A stretch of 64,000 nt of DNA from CAVZCK01 sp963798805 (GCA_963798805.1 CAWCVC010000011.1:1-64000); one strand, 5' to 3'; counted from the first letter of the stretch, positions 1 through 8,360 are shown. Program-made: numbers and translations. The notes: generated from the sequence alone by a model not told the origin.

Positions 1-120
1 TTAGCCGCTGACGGCTGGGGGGTTCGGCAATGCGGAGTGATAGGGGGCAGCTTTCGAATTCATGGGTGCGGCGTTGGCTTTGTGTAGGATTTCTATAATC
101 CTATGAAATGAAAGTCAAAT

Positions 121-960
121 CTACGCGAACCTTTCTACTATTTGTCCGATCTCTTTTCCTCTGTAGATGATGTCGGAGATGGTACTGTTAGCTGCTCCAG
201 AACTTCCAACAAATTCATGTTCGCTTGGTCTTGGCTGCCGACAATCTGCGTTTGAGATCGAACAATTTCCTGAATTATAGAGTTCGTGCACTGCTTTTGC
301 GTTGACATTGATTTTATCCACCTTATTAAAAAGTAACATCTTCTCTTTGTCGATGATGGTTTCTTTCTTGCCGGGCTCTCGGTAACTAATTATATCGTGA
401 GTGCATGTTTTTCCGAAGGAAAAATAGTAATATAATATCGTTCCATCAAACCAGTCTTTAATCTTTGAATAAGTTTCTGCAAAACCTTTATGGGTCTCCA
501 ATCCCATTTTAGGATCAGGAGGGGGTAGGCCTGTGTTACGCGCTCGGCTCTCCTGAGCGGAAAAATAATGCTCCGGGTCACTGAAACTACCAATCATTAA
601 CGTCTTATATCCATGGATTTTTGCCTGTTCCAATAGCCCTCTTGCGAGATCGGGTTTTTCAAAGTGATCATCGATTACCACCACTTTTCCGTCACTCATC
701 GCCTTGCACGCCTCGGTTAGCACGAAGTCGCGATAGGATTTGATATGTTCTCGCATTTTCTCGGGATGCCGTATATCCTCTAGTCCTTTCAATTCCGGCA
801 TCTTTTCTTTTGCGAGTTCACTGGATATAACCACTGTATCATTGGCGTTAAGGATACTATTTTGTATATAACTTCTAAATATTACTCCCTTTCCGGTGCA
901 CGATCCTCCAGCAAAACAAATCAATATGTTTTCGTTATTAAATTTAGTATGATTCATCAT
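121..960 (-). CDS. Zeta-toxin-like P-loop kinase
   Basis: This 279-aa protein has an N-terminal Walker A loop (GGSCTGKG, residues 18-25), followed by an acidic strand end VVVIDDHF (about 93-100) that could supply the catalytic aspartate. An Arg-rich segment with RNTGLPPPDP (141-150) recalls the substrate or lid region of zeta/UDP-GlcNAc kinases. The family phosphorylates nucleotide-sugars, nucleotides or antibiotics; the substrate here is unknown. Its ATGATGA start overlaps the stop of the CYTH reading frame, so translation is probably coupled, and it is the last gene of a radical SAM / CYTH / kinase cassette. It is AT-rich compared with the host genes, which suggests transfer. The fold assignment is fairly safe; the toxin or biosynthetic role is inference. 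Confidence 0.6.
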   Translation of the reverse strand: MMNHTKFNNENILICFAGGSCTGKGVIFRSYIQNSILNANDTVVISSELAKEKMPELKGLEDIRHPEKMREHIKSYRDFVLTEACKAMSDGKVVVIDDHFEKPDLARGLLEQAKIHGYKTLMIGSFSDPEHYFSAQESRARNTGLPPPDPKMGLETHKGFAETYSKIKDWFDGTILYYYFSFGKTCTHDIISYREPGKKETIIDKEKMLLFNKVDKINVNAKAVHELYNSGNCSISNADCRQPRPSEHEFVGSSGAANSTISDIIYRGKEIGQIVERFA

Positions 961-1587
961 CGCCCCAACTGTTTACTCGAATCAATTGGCGTTAGCTTCA
1001 TCAAAGATTGTGCGGTGGAGAACGTTACTTCCGGTAACTTATTGAAAATATGCGGAAGAATGCCTAATTCTGCCTGATATACCCTATCGATGCTGCCAAA
1101 AAGCGCATTGGAATAATCCATTCCCAAATCGGCAGATGCTTTCTTCACGCTCTTCGCAGACGCACCTTCCACTTCGATGAATGGTCTGAAGTCCTGGCCA
1201 TTCATCGATAGTCACCTGCACCTTGCCACGCGTAAATGTAGTACGATAATTCTCCTGCCTGGAAATTGGGATCATGCGGTATTGTTTTGTAAGTAGGTTT
1301 ATTCCCTCTTCCATGCTATGTACTTTTTGGTGTAGCGGTTCATCGGTTCCGTCAATTCGGCTTGTATCTTCAATATGCTTGATTGTTACATAAAAATTTC
1401 CGTCGCCTTCATTTCTGACTTTTCCAAAAATCTTTACTCCTAGGGTTTGATCTTCCGGGGTTGGATCAAATGTCATACGCTGCATCAGCGTCCGTGTTTG
1501 CGTTTGCTTAAAGCCTGCCTCGCGTAATTTCTCCTTTATCCTCTCAACGTGTATGTCTAAATACTTTGCTTCTAATTCTTTTGTCAT
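957..1587 (-). pseudogene. CYTH-domain phosphohydrolase, +1 frameshift
   Basis: The N-terminal part begins with the CYTH signature ELEAKYL (E4-x-E6-x-K8), which in this family binds triphosphate through metal ions. It runs through VQVTIDEWPGL. A second frame continues as PFIEVEGASAKSV and NALFGSIDRVY, the usual C-terminal CYTH strand and helix. The two halves meet near 1190-1195, where four bases (CAGA) lie between the Leu and Pro codons instead of three, and the total of 631 nt is 3n+1. The start at 1587 abuts the radical SAM stop, and the stop at 957-959 overlaps the kinase start. CYTH enzymes include thiamine triphosphatase, class IV adenylyl cyclase and tripolyphosphatase; the activity here cannot be told. 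It may be a true pseudogene, programmed frameshifting or a sequence error. Confidence 0.72.
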
Positions 1588-2753
1588 TATTTAGCCTTTT
1601 CGTGTTGATTTAACTTGATCCGCTCAAAGTACTCTAGGGTGTCTGCTCTGGTTTTTTGATTAGGGGAGCAAAAAATGTAACTATTTTGTTTTTTGTCTAA
1701 TAATTTATTATTATCGATATATGCTCTCAATTTTGTTTCGATCAGGCTTGGCGGATCGGCAATATTCCCAACGTTCTGCCCGGTAACACAGACATTTCCA
1801 TCTGATTCGACCACTAAGCAGCGGTACGAATTGATATTTGGTTTTGCGCGCTTTGCAATGGAAGGGCTAGACAGCGACGCAGCTAAAACAGCTGCCTCGA
1901 ATGTTTGGTTATCTATCATATACTCTTCTTCTGCTTTTTCCTCCGTGTCTTGCGGAGCGCGATAAACTTGCGTTAAGTCCCATCGATCCAGTGTCAATAA
2001 TCCCTTGTTCGTTTTTTCCTCCAGGATTTTCCCGAACTTATAAAAGCAATCTTTGTTTGATTTGGCCACCACGCTATTTATAATGAGTTTTGGTTTGCGC
2101 CGATTATTCGTTTCTTCCTTTTGTACTAAACTGCTCAGCAATTCCAAATTTTGCATGGTCCTAACGAATTGCTCATTGGCAGCCAGAGATTTAGCCTCTG
2201 AGAAGCCCTTGGAAGGGGCTGACAATGTCATTTGAGAACGGATTCTCTTTGATGGGCGCATATCAAAATTAGCTTCTGCATCTCCATCTATCGAACAGAT
2301 AATTTCATCAAAGTGGTGGACTATATCCTCGGCGAGGGAATGCGTTGCACCCTTTGGTTTGCGATCCAAATGATAGCCATGCGTTCGAATGATATTGCTA
2401 AACCCTCGCTCATGCGCGCGTTTGGCCATCTCTATTAAGTTGGGATTGAGAGTGGGTTCGCCACCGGTAAATTGTAGGGTTTTAATTCCCAGGTTGTCGC
2501 ACAGATCAAGCAATTGATCGAATGTACTAAGTGACATTTGCTTGCCGGAAAATGGCGCCCAGCAATGTTCACAAGCAAAATCGCAGGCTTGCGTGACTTC
2601 AGGGTCTAATGTAATGAAATTCTCTTTAACCGAGAGATTGTTTGCCCCGGAACTCGTCCTTTTGAGCTCCCATCCTAACTCTGATAGGGCTTCAGTAATT
2701 TCGTTATCGGATAGAATGAACGTGTGGCCATCGATCAATATTTGCTTTTGCAT
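1587..2753 (-). CDS. Radical SAM protein
   Basis: This 388-aa protein has the radical SAM [4Fe-4S] motif CDFACEHC (C57, C61, C64) and the SAM-binding motif FTGGEPTLNP near residues 95-104. The C-terminal stretch contains YRCLVVESDGNVCVTGQ (C312, C322) and a further Cys near 362, resembling an auxiliary-cluster or SPASM-like tail, but not a full SPASM pattern. Radical SAM enzymes generate a 5'-deoxyadenosyl radical for difficult modifications of peptides, RNA or small molecules. The motif is not that of viperin (CNYKCGFC type). It is the first gene of a three-gene AT-rich cassette, and the downstream CYTH start is directly adjacent. Its Shine-Dalgarno lies in a perfect inverted repeat. The substrate is unknown. 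Confidence 0.82.
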   Translation of the reverse strand: MQKQILIDGHTFILSDNEITEALSELGWELKRTSSGANNLSVKENFITLDPEVTQACDFACEHCWAPFSGKQMSLSTFDQLLDLCDNLGIKTLQFTGGEPTLNPNLIEMAKRAHERGFSNIIRTHGYHLDRKPKGATHSLAEDIVHHFDEIICSIDGDAEANFDMRPSKRIRSQMTLSAPSKGFSEAKSLAANEQFVRTMQNLELLSSLVQKEETNNRRKPKLIINSVVAKSNKDCFYKFGKILEEKTNKGLLTLDRWDLTQVYRAPQDTEEKAEEEYMIDNQTFEAAVLAASLSSPSIAKRAKPNINSYRCLVVESDGNVCVTGQNVGNIADPPSLIETKLRAYIDNNKLLDKKQNSYIFCSPNQKTRADTLEYFERIKLNQHEKAK

Positions 2754-2755
2754 AT

Positions 2756-2789
2756 TTACCCTTCATCTACATATATTCATGAAGGGTAA
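2756..2789 (-). promoter_or_regulatory. Inverted repeat holding the radical SAM ribosome-binding site
   Basis: TTACCCTTCAT (2756-2766) and ATGAAGGGTAA (2779-2789) are perfect 11-bp complements separated by 12 nt. On the minus strand the 3' arm contains AAGGG a few bases before the ATG at 2753. The site could be a repressor operator, or an RNA hairpin that hides the Shine-Dalgarno. Confidence 0.6.
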
Positions 2790-2803
2790 TGTATCGGATT
2801 ATC

Positions 2804-2826
2804 TTTGTTTGTTAAGATTTGATGAA
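2804..2826. promoter_or_regulatory. Near-CtrA box in an 18-bp motif shared with 15419-15436
   Basis: An 18-nt sequence (2804-2821) is repeated exactly upstream of the gene starting at 15360. Here it reads TTAA-N7-TGAA (2812-2826), one base off the CtrA consensus TTAA-N7-TTAA. It lies 51-73 bp upstream of the radical SAM start. Confidence 0.35.
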
Positions 2827-2937
2827 GTCTCGTTTGTTGTTGGCAACAGAGAGGTCAGCACCGCCTGCCGCTACGTTCGGAGGGAACTTGGGCGCAGAGT
2901 GAGAAAAGGGGCGGCACTTGGCCGCCCCGGTCGTCCA

Positions 2938-4842
2938 TCAAGCCGCTTCTGCGTCCGGTTCCTCCAAGAACGGCTCCGGCGAGCGTAGCGGCTGCGGGAG
3001 CCAACCGCTATCGGCGAGTAGCCGTTCCGCCCGCTTCGCCATATCGGACTTTTTCATGCCCGTCATGCGCCCGGCCTCGGCTTCTCCCTTCGTCTCGCGC
3101 ACGGCCTCGCCGATCTGCGCTTTCGTAACCCGCGCGAAATAGCTTTCCTCCGTAGGCTGCCAATAAGCGGTCATGTCGAGGCTGAGGGCTGCGGCCAGCT
3201 GGTCGGCATGGGCGTGCTTGCCAAGGCAGCCTTCTCCGGGTCGATGGAGGACATCGAGCGTCAGCGCCGCGCAATGAGCAAGTAAAGCCGCGCGGTCGTC
3301 CGCCGTCTGATCGACGATGAACGTCCAGAGTGCGCTTGCTGTTTTCGGCAGGCGCTGCGCCCAACGCTGGTGCAGTTCCTCGTTCTCGCGTGACGCCGGG
3401 TTAGCGTCCAGATTGTCGGCATAGGTGGCGAGGGCGGCATACCGCAGGCCGATGTCGAGGCAGGTCTGACGGGTATCACCCCAATAGAAGGTTTGCAGCG
3501 CAAAGGTGTACAGCACAGTCAGATAGGCAATGTCAGGCTGGGTGGCGAGCCGGTGCTGCAAAGCCGCCGTGCGGTGAGCGGAGAGGTTGGACAGCAACTT
3601 GTCGGGCATCTGGGTCGCTTCCACCTCTCCGTGTTCCTGAGCGGGATGGTCGAGGATGTCCGCGCCCGTATTCTCTGCCGCATCGCTGTCCAGATCATCC
3701 TCTGCGGCCGGGGCCAAATCTTCCGGACGAATAAAGCCGCGTTCAATCCGCGCGTGGCCGCGATCGCCAAGCGACACCCACGCCCCGCCGCAAGCGATGT
3801 GATCGGGATCGAAGACGGCTTCGCCGCGCAGCGCCTCGATCTCGGTCTCCAGCCGCGCAACCTCGGCCTCGAAATCGGGCTGATCCTCCGGGACGGCCTC
3901 GTATTCGCGTTCCAGCGCATCGAGCCGTTGCTGCTCATCCTCGCTCAGATCGCGGTGCTTGGGATAGACACGATGCAGACCGGCGATTTCGCGGTAGTCG
4001 AATTCCGGGCTGATATTGACCCATTTCCAGCCTTCCGCCCGCACCACATCGGCGACCTCATGGAGCTTGGCGGCAACCAGTTGCTCCAGCAATGCTACGT
4101 CAGTGACATAGCCATGTCCCTCCTCCTGAGAGAACAGGTCGCGGTTGATGATGCCACCGGCGGCCTCATAGGCTTCCGCGCCGACGAAAACGGCGCGGCG
4201 GTCGGTCAAAGGAACCTGCCCCTCCATCAGGAGGCGGCGGATCAGATAAGGTTCCTTATTGTAGGTGAGGCTGTCCCAGACCCGCTCCTGCGCCGCGTGG
4301 TCGTCAGTCAGGCAAAAGGCCATCAATTGATCGAGCGTGATGTCGCCTTCACGATAAAGGGCCATAAGCCGGGGGCTGGCCGCGCCCAGCCGCAGGCGCT
4401 GTCTGACGGCGCGGGCGGTGAGGCCGAAGCGCGCGCCGATGTCCTCGGCGGTAAGTCCCTGCGCCTGTAGTGCCGCGAACGCCTCGAACTGATCGGCGGG
4501 GTGCATCGGCGCTTGGTTGATATTCTCGGCGAGGGAGATTTCCGTTCCTCCGTCATCGACGGTGACGCAGGGGACCGGCGCGGTCTTCGGCAGCGCTTTC
4601 CGCTTCGCCAAGAGCTTCAACGCCGCCAGTCTCCGGCCTCCGGCGATCACGCCAAAATGGCCGGTCGGTTCCCCGTCCTTCCCCATTTCGGGCGCAACGG
4701 TCAGCGGATGCAGCAGGCCATGCGCGGCAATGGAGGCGGCCAGTTCGTCAATGCCGGTGTCGCGCCCGGTCTTGCGCACGTTGGCCTTGGCAGGCTTGAG
4801 CTTATTCAGGGGAACTGGTTGGGTTTGATGGATGAGAGACAT
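2938..4842 (-). CDS. ParB/RepB-like partition or regulatory protein
   Basis: At 634 aa this is much longer than chromosomal ParB (about 300 aa) and belongs to the large ParB-like proteins of alphaproteobacterial plasmids and islands. The N-terminal ParB/Srx-like domain (about 8-120) has the AGGRRLAALK box (67-76) and SLAENINQAPMHPADQFEAF (103-122). A helix-turn-helix follows (about 130-152, TAEDIGARFGLTARAVRQRL). The rest is acidic, probably helical, and unassigned. No ParA gene is adjacent, so a role in partition of the element is uncertain; some relatives act as transcription factors. The start was chosen at the ATG with AAGGAATG upstream on the minus strand. It is GC-rich, unlike the radical SAM cassette next to it. 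Confidence 0.85.
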   Translation of the reverse strand: MSLIHQTQPVPLNKLKPAKANVRKTGRDTGIDELAASIAAHGLLHPLTVAPEMGKDGEPTGHFGVIAGGRRLAALKLLAKRKALPKTAPVPCVTVDDGGTEISLAENINQAPMHPADQFEAFAALQAQGLTAEDIGARFGLTARAVRQRLRLGAASPRLMALYREGDITLDQLMAFCLTDDHAAQERVWDSLTYNKEPYLIRRLLMEGQVPLTDRRAVFVGAEAYEAAGGIINRDLFSQEEGHGYVTDVALLEQLVAAKLHEVADVVRAEGWKWVNISPEFDYREIAGLHRVYPKHRDLSEDEQQRLDALEREYEAVPEDQPDFEAEVARLETEIEALRGEAVFDPDHIACGGAWVSLGDRGHARIERGFIRPEDLAPAAEDDLDSDAAENTGADILDHPAQEHGEVEATQMPDKLLSNLSAHRTAALQHRLATQPDIAYLTVLYTFALQTFYWGDTRQTCLDIGLRYAALATYADNLDANPASRENEELHQRWAQRLPKTASALWTFIVDQTADDRAALLAHCAALTLDVLHRPGEGCLGKHAHADQLAAALSLDMTAYWQPTEESYFARVTKAQIGEAVRETKGEAEAGRMTGMKKSDMAKRAERLLADSGWLPQPLRSPEPFLEEPDAEAA

Positions 4843-4860
4843 AAAACATTCCTTCTCAAT

Positions 4861-4897
4861 GGTTTCAGGGTTTTAGGCGTAATCCGCGCCTGAAACC
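4861..4897. promoter_or_regulatory. Inverted repeat upstream of the ParB-like gene
   Basis: GGTTTCAGG (4861-4869) and CCTGAAACC (4889-4897) are perfect complements, starting 19 bp upstream of the ParB-like start. The site could be an autoregulatory operator. Confidence 0.35.
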
Positions 4898-5130
4898 CTG
4901 CCTCGCGGGCGACGCGCGGGGGTAGCAAAGGCAAGGAGAGATGGCGGGAGGGGGATCACCCGGCCTGCACGGAGCGTAAGCGGAGGAAGGGCGGGGAAAC
5001 CCGCCGGCTCAGCGCCAGCGGTCCTTGCCTGCGCGAGGGGCGGCGCCCATTAGAAAAGAAAGCGTTATGCAGCGGTACGGCGGGTGACCGAGAGGTGCGG
5101 ACGAGGGGCAAGAAGATAGTTGCAAAAGCA

Positions 5131-5146
5131 GTACCAGATATGGTAC
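5131..5146. promoter_or_regulatory. Palindromic operator of the toxin-antitoxin operon
   Basis: GTACCAGATATGGTAC has 6-bp perfect arms. It lies 14 bp before the toxin ATG (5160), with a partial half-site repeat (ATGGTAT) just downstream. This is the usual place for HigA-type autoregulation. Confidence 0.45.
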
Positions 5147-5159
5147 ATATAGATGGTAT

Positions 5160-5513
5160 ATGAAAATCCTTCCCGCTCGATTTTTCCGCACGGCCTCCGG
5201 CGAGGAGCCGGTACGCCGGTTTTTGAAGGACTTGGACGAGCAGGATCGGCGCATTCTCGGCCGCGATATACTGGATGTAGAACTGAGCTGGCCGATCGGA
5301 ATGCCGCTATGCAGGCCGCTGAAAGGTTACAGAGGCCTGTGGGAAGTGCGCAGTTCCCTGACAGGTGGCCGGATTGCACGTGTGTTGTTTTGCATTCGGG
5401 ACGAGCACATGGTGTTGCTGCACGGCTTTGTCAAAAAGAGCCAGAAAACACCGCAAAGAGAGCTGGATGTCGCGGTGAAGCGTATGAAGGAGTACGACGA
5501 TGACGGAAAATAA
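5160..5513 (+). CDS. RelE/HigB-like mRNA interferase toxin
   Basis: This 117-aa protein matches the phage Gp49-like/HigB branch of the RelE superfamily: an N-terminal helix pair, a basic central stretch (RPLKGYRGLWEVRSSL), then RVLFCIRDEHMVLLHGF and the C-terminal basic motif VKKSQKTPQRELDVA typical of these toxins. The family cleaves mRNA on the ribosome. The antitoxin gene overlaps its 3' end by 14 nt, so the toxin comes first, as in HigBA systems. A palindrome sits just upstream of the start. Confidence in the family is high; activity is not shown. Confidence 0.85.
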   Translation: MKILPARFFRTASGEEPVRRFLKDLDEQDRRILGRDILDVELSWPIGMPLCRPLKGYRGLWEVRSSLTGGRIARVLFCIRDEHMVLLHGFVKKSQKTPQRELDVAVKRMKEYDDDGK

Positions 5514-5784
5514 GCATCTGGGTTCGTCGTTCGACGACTTTCTGAAGGAAGAGGGCGTCTATGAGGAGAGCCTTGCTGCGGCGGTAAAGAATGTCCTGGC
5601 CCGGCAACTTGCGGAAACGATGCGGTCTCAGCATTTGTCGAAGGCGGCGATGGCCCGGCGCATGAATACCAGCCGGTCGCAATTGGATCGCCTGCTCGAC
5701 CCCGCCAAGACCGGTGTGTCACTTGAGACGATACACCGCGCGGCCAGTGTGCTGGGACGCAAGCTGCATATGGAACTGCGGTAA
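5500..5784 (+). CDS. HTH antitoxin (XRE/HigA-like)
   Basis: This 94-aa protein carries a central helix-turn-helix (about 48-80: SKAAMARRMNTSRSQLDRLL, then LETIHRAASVLG). It begins inside the toxin gene and ends at a TAATG overlap with the next gene. The N-terminal part (FDDFLKEEGVYEES) probably binds the toxin. The family neutralises the RelE-type toxin and represses the operon. It is the likely cognate antitoxin because of the overlap and gene order. Confidence 0.82.
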   Translation: MTENKHLGSSFDDFLKEEGVYEESLAAAVKNVLARQLAETMRSQHLSKAAMARRMNTSRSQLDRLLDPAKTGVSLETIHRAASVLGRKLHMELR

Positions 5785-6080
5785 TGCGCAAGCTGCCGCA
5801 CCCTGGTCACGGCATCCGCGAGCTGATCCAAGACGCTGAGATAAGCGTGACCGAGGCCGCGCGCAAGCTCGGCGTGACGCGCCAGGCGCTGAACAATCTG
5901 GTGACCGGCCGCGCCGGCATTAGTCCGGAAATGGCCATTCGTCTGGAGAAGGTGTTTGGCGGGACGGCGGAGCAGTGGCTGCGGATCCAGACAGCTTACG
6001 AGCTGGCGCAGGCGCGGGAGCGAGAGGCTGAGATAACACGTGATTTGAAGCCGCTAAATCGAAATATGTTGAACGCCTGA
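5784..6080 (+). CDS. HigA-family antitoxin, second HTH gene of the operon
   Basis: This 98-aa protein begins with HPGHGIRELIQDAEISVTEA and contains ARKLGVTRQALNNLVTGRAG and ISPEMAIRLEKVFGGTAEQW, the characteristic HigA sequence. It shares one base (TAATG) with the gene before it, so the operon reads toxin, antitoxin, antitoxin. No second toxin lies beside it. It may be a remnant of another higBA pair, a co-repressor, or a backup antitoxin. Family assignment is confident. Confidence 0.85.
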   Translation: MRKLPHPGHGIRELIQDAEISVTEAARKLGVTRQALNNLVTGRAGISPEMAIRLEKVFGGTAEQWLRIQTAYELAQAREREAEITRDLKPLNRNMLNA

Positions 6081-6242
6081 CGGCGAGGTGCTGAAAATTG
6101 TCTCTCATCAACTGCTCAATAGAAGAATGCCTCGCTCTCTCCGCTTCATGCTTGGGCGCCTAAAGGTATTGCGTTTGCATAGAGAAGTTCTGTTTGCTAA
6201 GTAATTGATGTCCCGGCGAGGCTTCAGAAAACAGAAAATATC

Positions 6243-8360
6243 ATGACACTAGATATCAGAGGCAGTTTAAAAAATACCAAGCTAAATTCTAATCCTTATA
6301 TCGTTTTTGATGAGCTATTCTCAAACGCCGTCGATTCATATTTAATTAGAAAAAGCAATGAGACTGCGGAAGAGCCGCTGAAGGTCCACTTCGCGGTGGA
6401 GTTCTTTGATCGAGAGTTGGACGGAAGCAAGGTCGAGTTCAAGATCACGTGCACTGACAACGGCGCTGGACTTGGGGACGCTGAGGTAAAGGCCTTTGTG
6501 ACAAAGGATACGTCTTACAAGGACGATCTCGGAATAGCTGGGATCGGAGAGTGCAAAGGATCCGGACGCATTCAGTTCTTACATTATTTCTCCAAGCTTA
6601 TGATCGATAGTGTTTATATTGACGGGGACGTTTATAAACGGCGGACACTGTATATTGACCGGGGAACGAAGGAAATCGACGAGAATTCATTCCGTGTTGA
6701 AATTATCAGACCTACGGCCTTTCGGACCGCGATGACTTTGGATGTAATACGTGAGACTATATACAATCGACTTTTTGCAGATAAAGATTTGAAGGCAATC
6801 TTTTCGGCCGAATCACTCAAGAACCATATAATGGTTAGCTTCCTGCCCAAATTCGTAAGCCTAAAATCATTTCTAGGTGAATTTAAGATCAAGTTTACAA
6901 GCAAATATAAGAACACAGTGGAGGAGTTGATTCTGCACGCGGCTGAGCTTCCCGAGATAACCGAGAAGAAGGAAATTAAGGTTCAGAGAAAGTTAGCTGA
7001 AAACGACAAAGGCGGGTCGGAAGAAATATTTTGCGTCCAGCACTATAAACTCAACAAGAACAAATATGCAATTCCTCAAAATGTGGTGGCGCTATGCGCA
7101 AAATCGGCTGTCGTTAAATCAATCACGAAACTTTATTTGAAAACAAAAAGCGTTGAAAACAATCCGATCAATGGCTTCTACCATCTTATTTTAATTGTCG
7201 GCGCTTACCTCGATAAGCACGTCAATGAGCAGCGTGATGGATTTGATATACCGATAGATGCGCAAAATGACGAAATGTTATTTGATACCGATTTACTTTC
7301 ATTCGAGGAAATGATCGCGGGCTTGGATGAGACTATAAATAAGATGTTAACGCCGCCCGATTGGGACAAGGCAAAGATTATTAGGAAAGTCGGCGAAAAA
7401 TACGGCGTATCTGGCGAGATGATTGCTGAAGCGAACGTAAGGATACATTTTGGGGACACCGAAGACGCGGTTGTGAAGCGCGTATTAACTGCTTATCAAG
7501 ATCGAATTATAAGGGACACCTCTGACATCTTCGATATTAAGCAGGAGATATTGCGGCTTGAGCCCAGCAGCCCTGATTTCAGAAAAAAGGTTAACGATAT
7601 TGCCTGGAAATATACGTCATCTCTGAAAAGTATCGATATGGCCAACCTGTCTCAGCTCGTGGTTCGCCGGGCCGCAATTATAGAGACGCTCGATGTTGCG
7701 GTGAAAAGAGAACTGGATATTCAGAACATCGACGATGGCAAAAGGCGGAAGGATGAAAGGTTAATTCACAGCATTTTCTTCCCGATGGGAAGGGACAGCC
7801 ACGACGTTACGGATCATGACATTTGGCTACTAAGCGAGGAATATCACTATTACGACTATATCGCGTCAGATAAGGCGCTCTCTAAGATACGGTGGAATGA
7901 CAACCAGTTTTTATTTGAGAGCGGTATAGATGAGGAACTGGAGCAAATATTCAAAAAGAATTATGATCAAAATGCTGGAAAGCGTCCGGATATAGCGATT
8001 TTTAACAAAGGGGGAGCGGCAATCATCATCGAATTTAAAGCGCCTAGCGTGTATCTGGATGAGCATATAGGCGATTTGATGGAATATGCTCAGTTACTCG
8101 CCGCAAAATCGAATGGAAGGCTCAAAAGATTTTACGGCTACCTGCTAGGCACTCATATTAATCCCAATCGCGTGGTGGGACATCAGCGATTTCCAAGTGG
8201 TAGAGGATGGTTTGGCACAGCGGACATACAGGAGCATTCCACTGGCCGCCGGTTAGGCGAGCTTTATTCGGAGCTTTTATATTATGATGATATTACTGAT
8301 AGAGCTCGCCAGCGGCTAGAGGTGTATAAGAAACGGCTGAATTTCGATGTTCGTAAATGA
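6243..8360 (+). CDS. GHKL ATPase fused to a PD-(D/E)xK nuclease
   Basis: This 705-aa protein has a complete GHKL (HSP90/MutL-type) ATP-binding set: N box DELFSNAVDS (E24, N28, D31), G1 box DNGAGL (72-77) and a glycine-rich lid GIAGIGECKGSGR (97-109). The C-terminal part has P582-D583, then EFK (E597, K599), the literal spacing of a PD-(D/E)xK nuclease core, followed by an amphipathic helix. A nucleotide-driven clamp joined to a nuclease fits a stand-alone defence effector, but no known system name can be assigned from sequence alone. The gene is strikingly AT-rich beside GC-rich neighbours and stands alone downstream of a toxin-antitoxin operon. ATPase call is strong; nuclease call good; defence role inferred. 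Confidence 0.78.
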   Translation: MTLDIRGSLKNTKLNSNPYIVFDELFSNAVDSYLIRKSNETAEEPLKVHFAVEFFDRELDGSKVEFKITCTDNGAGLGDAEVKAFVTKDTSYKDDLGIAGIGECKGSGRIQFLHYFSKLMIDSVYIDGDVYKRRTLYIDRGTKEIDENSFRVEIIRPTAFRTAMTLDVIRETIYNRLFADKDLKAIFSAESLKNHIMVSFLPKFVSLKSFLGEFKIKFTSKYKNTVEELILHAAELPEITEKKEIKVQRKLAENDKGGSEEIFCVQHYKLNKNKYAIPQNVVALCAKSAVVKSITKLYLKTKSVENNPINGFYHLILIVGAYLDKHVNEQRDGFDIPIDAQNDEMLFDTDLLSFEEMIAGLDETINKMLTPPDWDKAKIIRKVGEKYGVSGEMIAEANVRIHFGDTEDAVVKRVLTAYQDRIIRDTSDIFDIKQEILRLEPSSPDFRKKVNDIAWKYTSSLKSIDMANLSQLVVRRAAIIETLDVAVKRELDIQNIDDGKRRKDERLIHSIFFPMGRDSHDVTDHDIWLLSEEYHYYDYIASDKALSKIRWNDNQFLFESGIDEELEQIFKKNYDQNAGKRPDIAIFNKGGAAIIIEFKAPSVYLDEHIGDLMEYAQLLAAKSNGRLKRFYGYLLGTHINPNRVVGHQRFPSGRGWFGTADIQEHSTGRRLGELYSELLYYDDITDRARQRLEVYKKRLNFDVRK

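Noticed and set aside
1..63. A 20-codon minus-strand frame from an ATG at 61-63, ending at a TAA at position 1
   Set aside because: Too short, no recognisable motif and no clear ribosome-binding site; it could be a precursor peptide for the radical SAM enzyme, but nothing in it (no leader/core pattern, no Cys/Ser/Thr-rich core) supports that.
1587..2753. Radical SAM gene as a prokaryotic viperin
   Set aside because: The cluster motif is CDFACEHC, not the viperin CNYKCGFC type, and there is no viperin-type nucleotide-binding C-terminus visible.
3493..4470. A 325-codon plus-strand frame
   Set aside because: Antisense to the ParB-like gene, which has family motifs.
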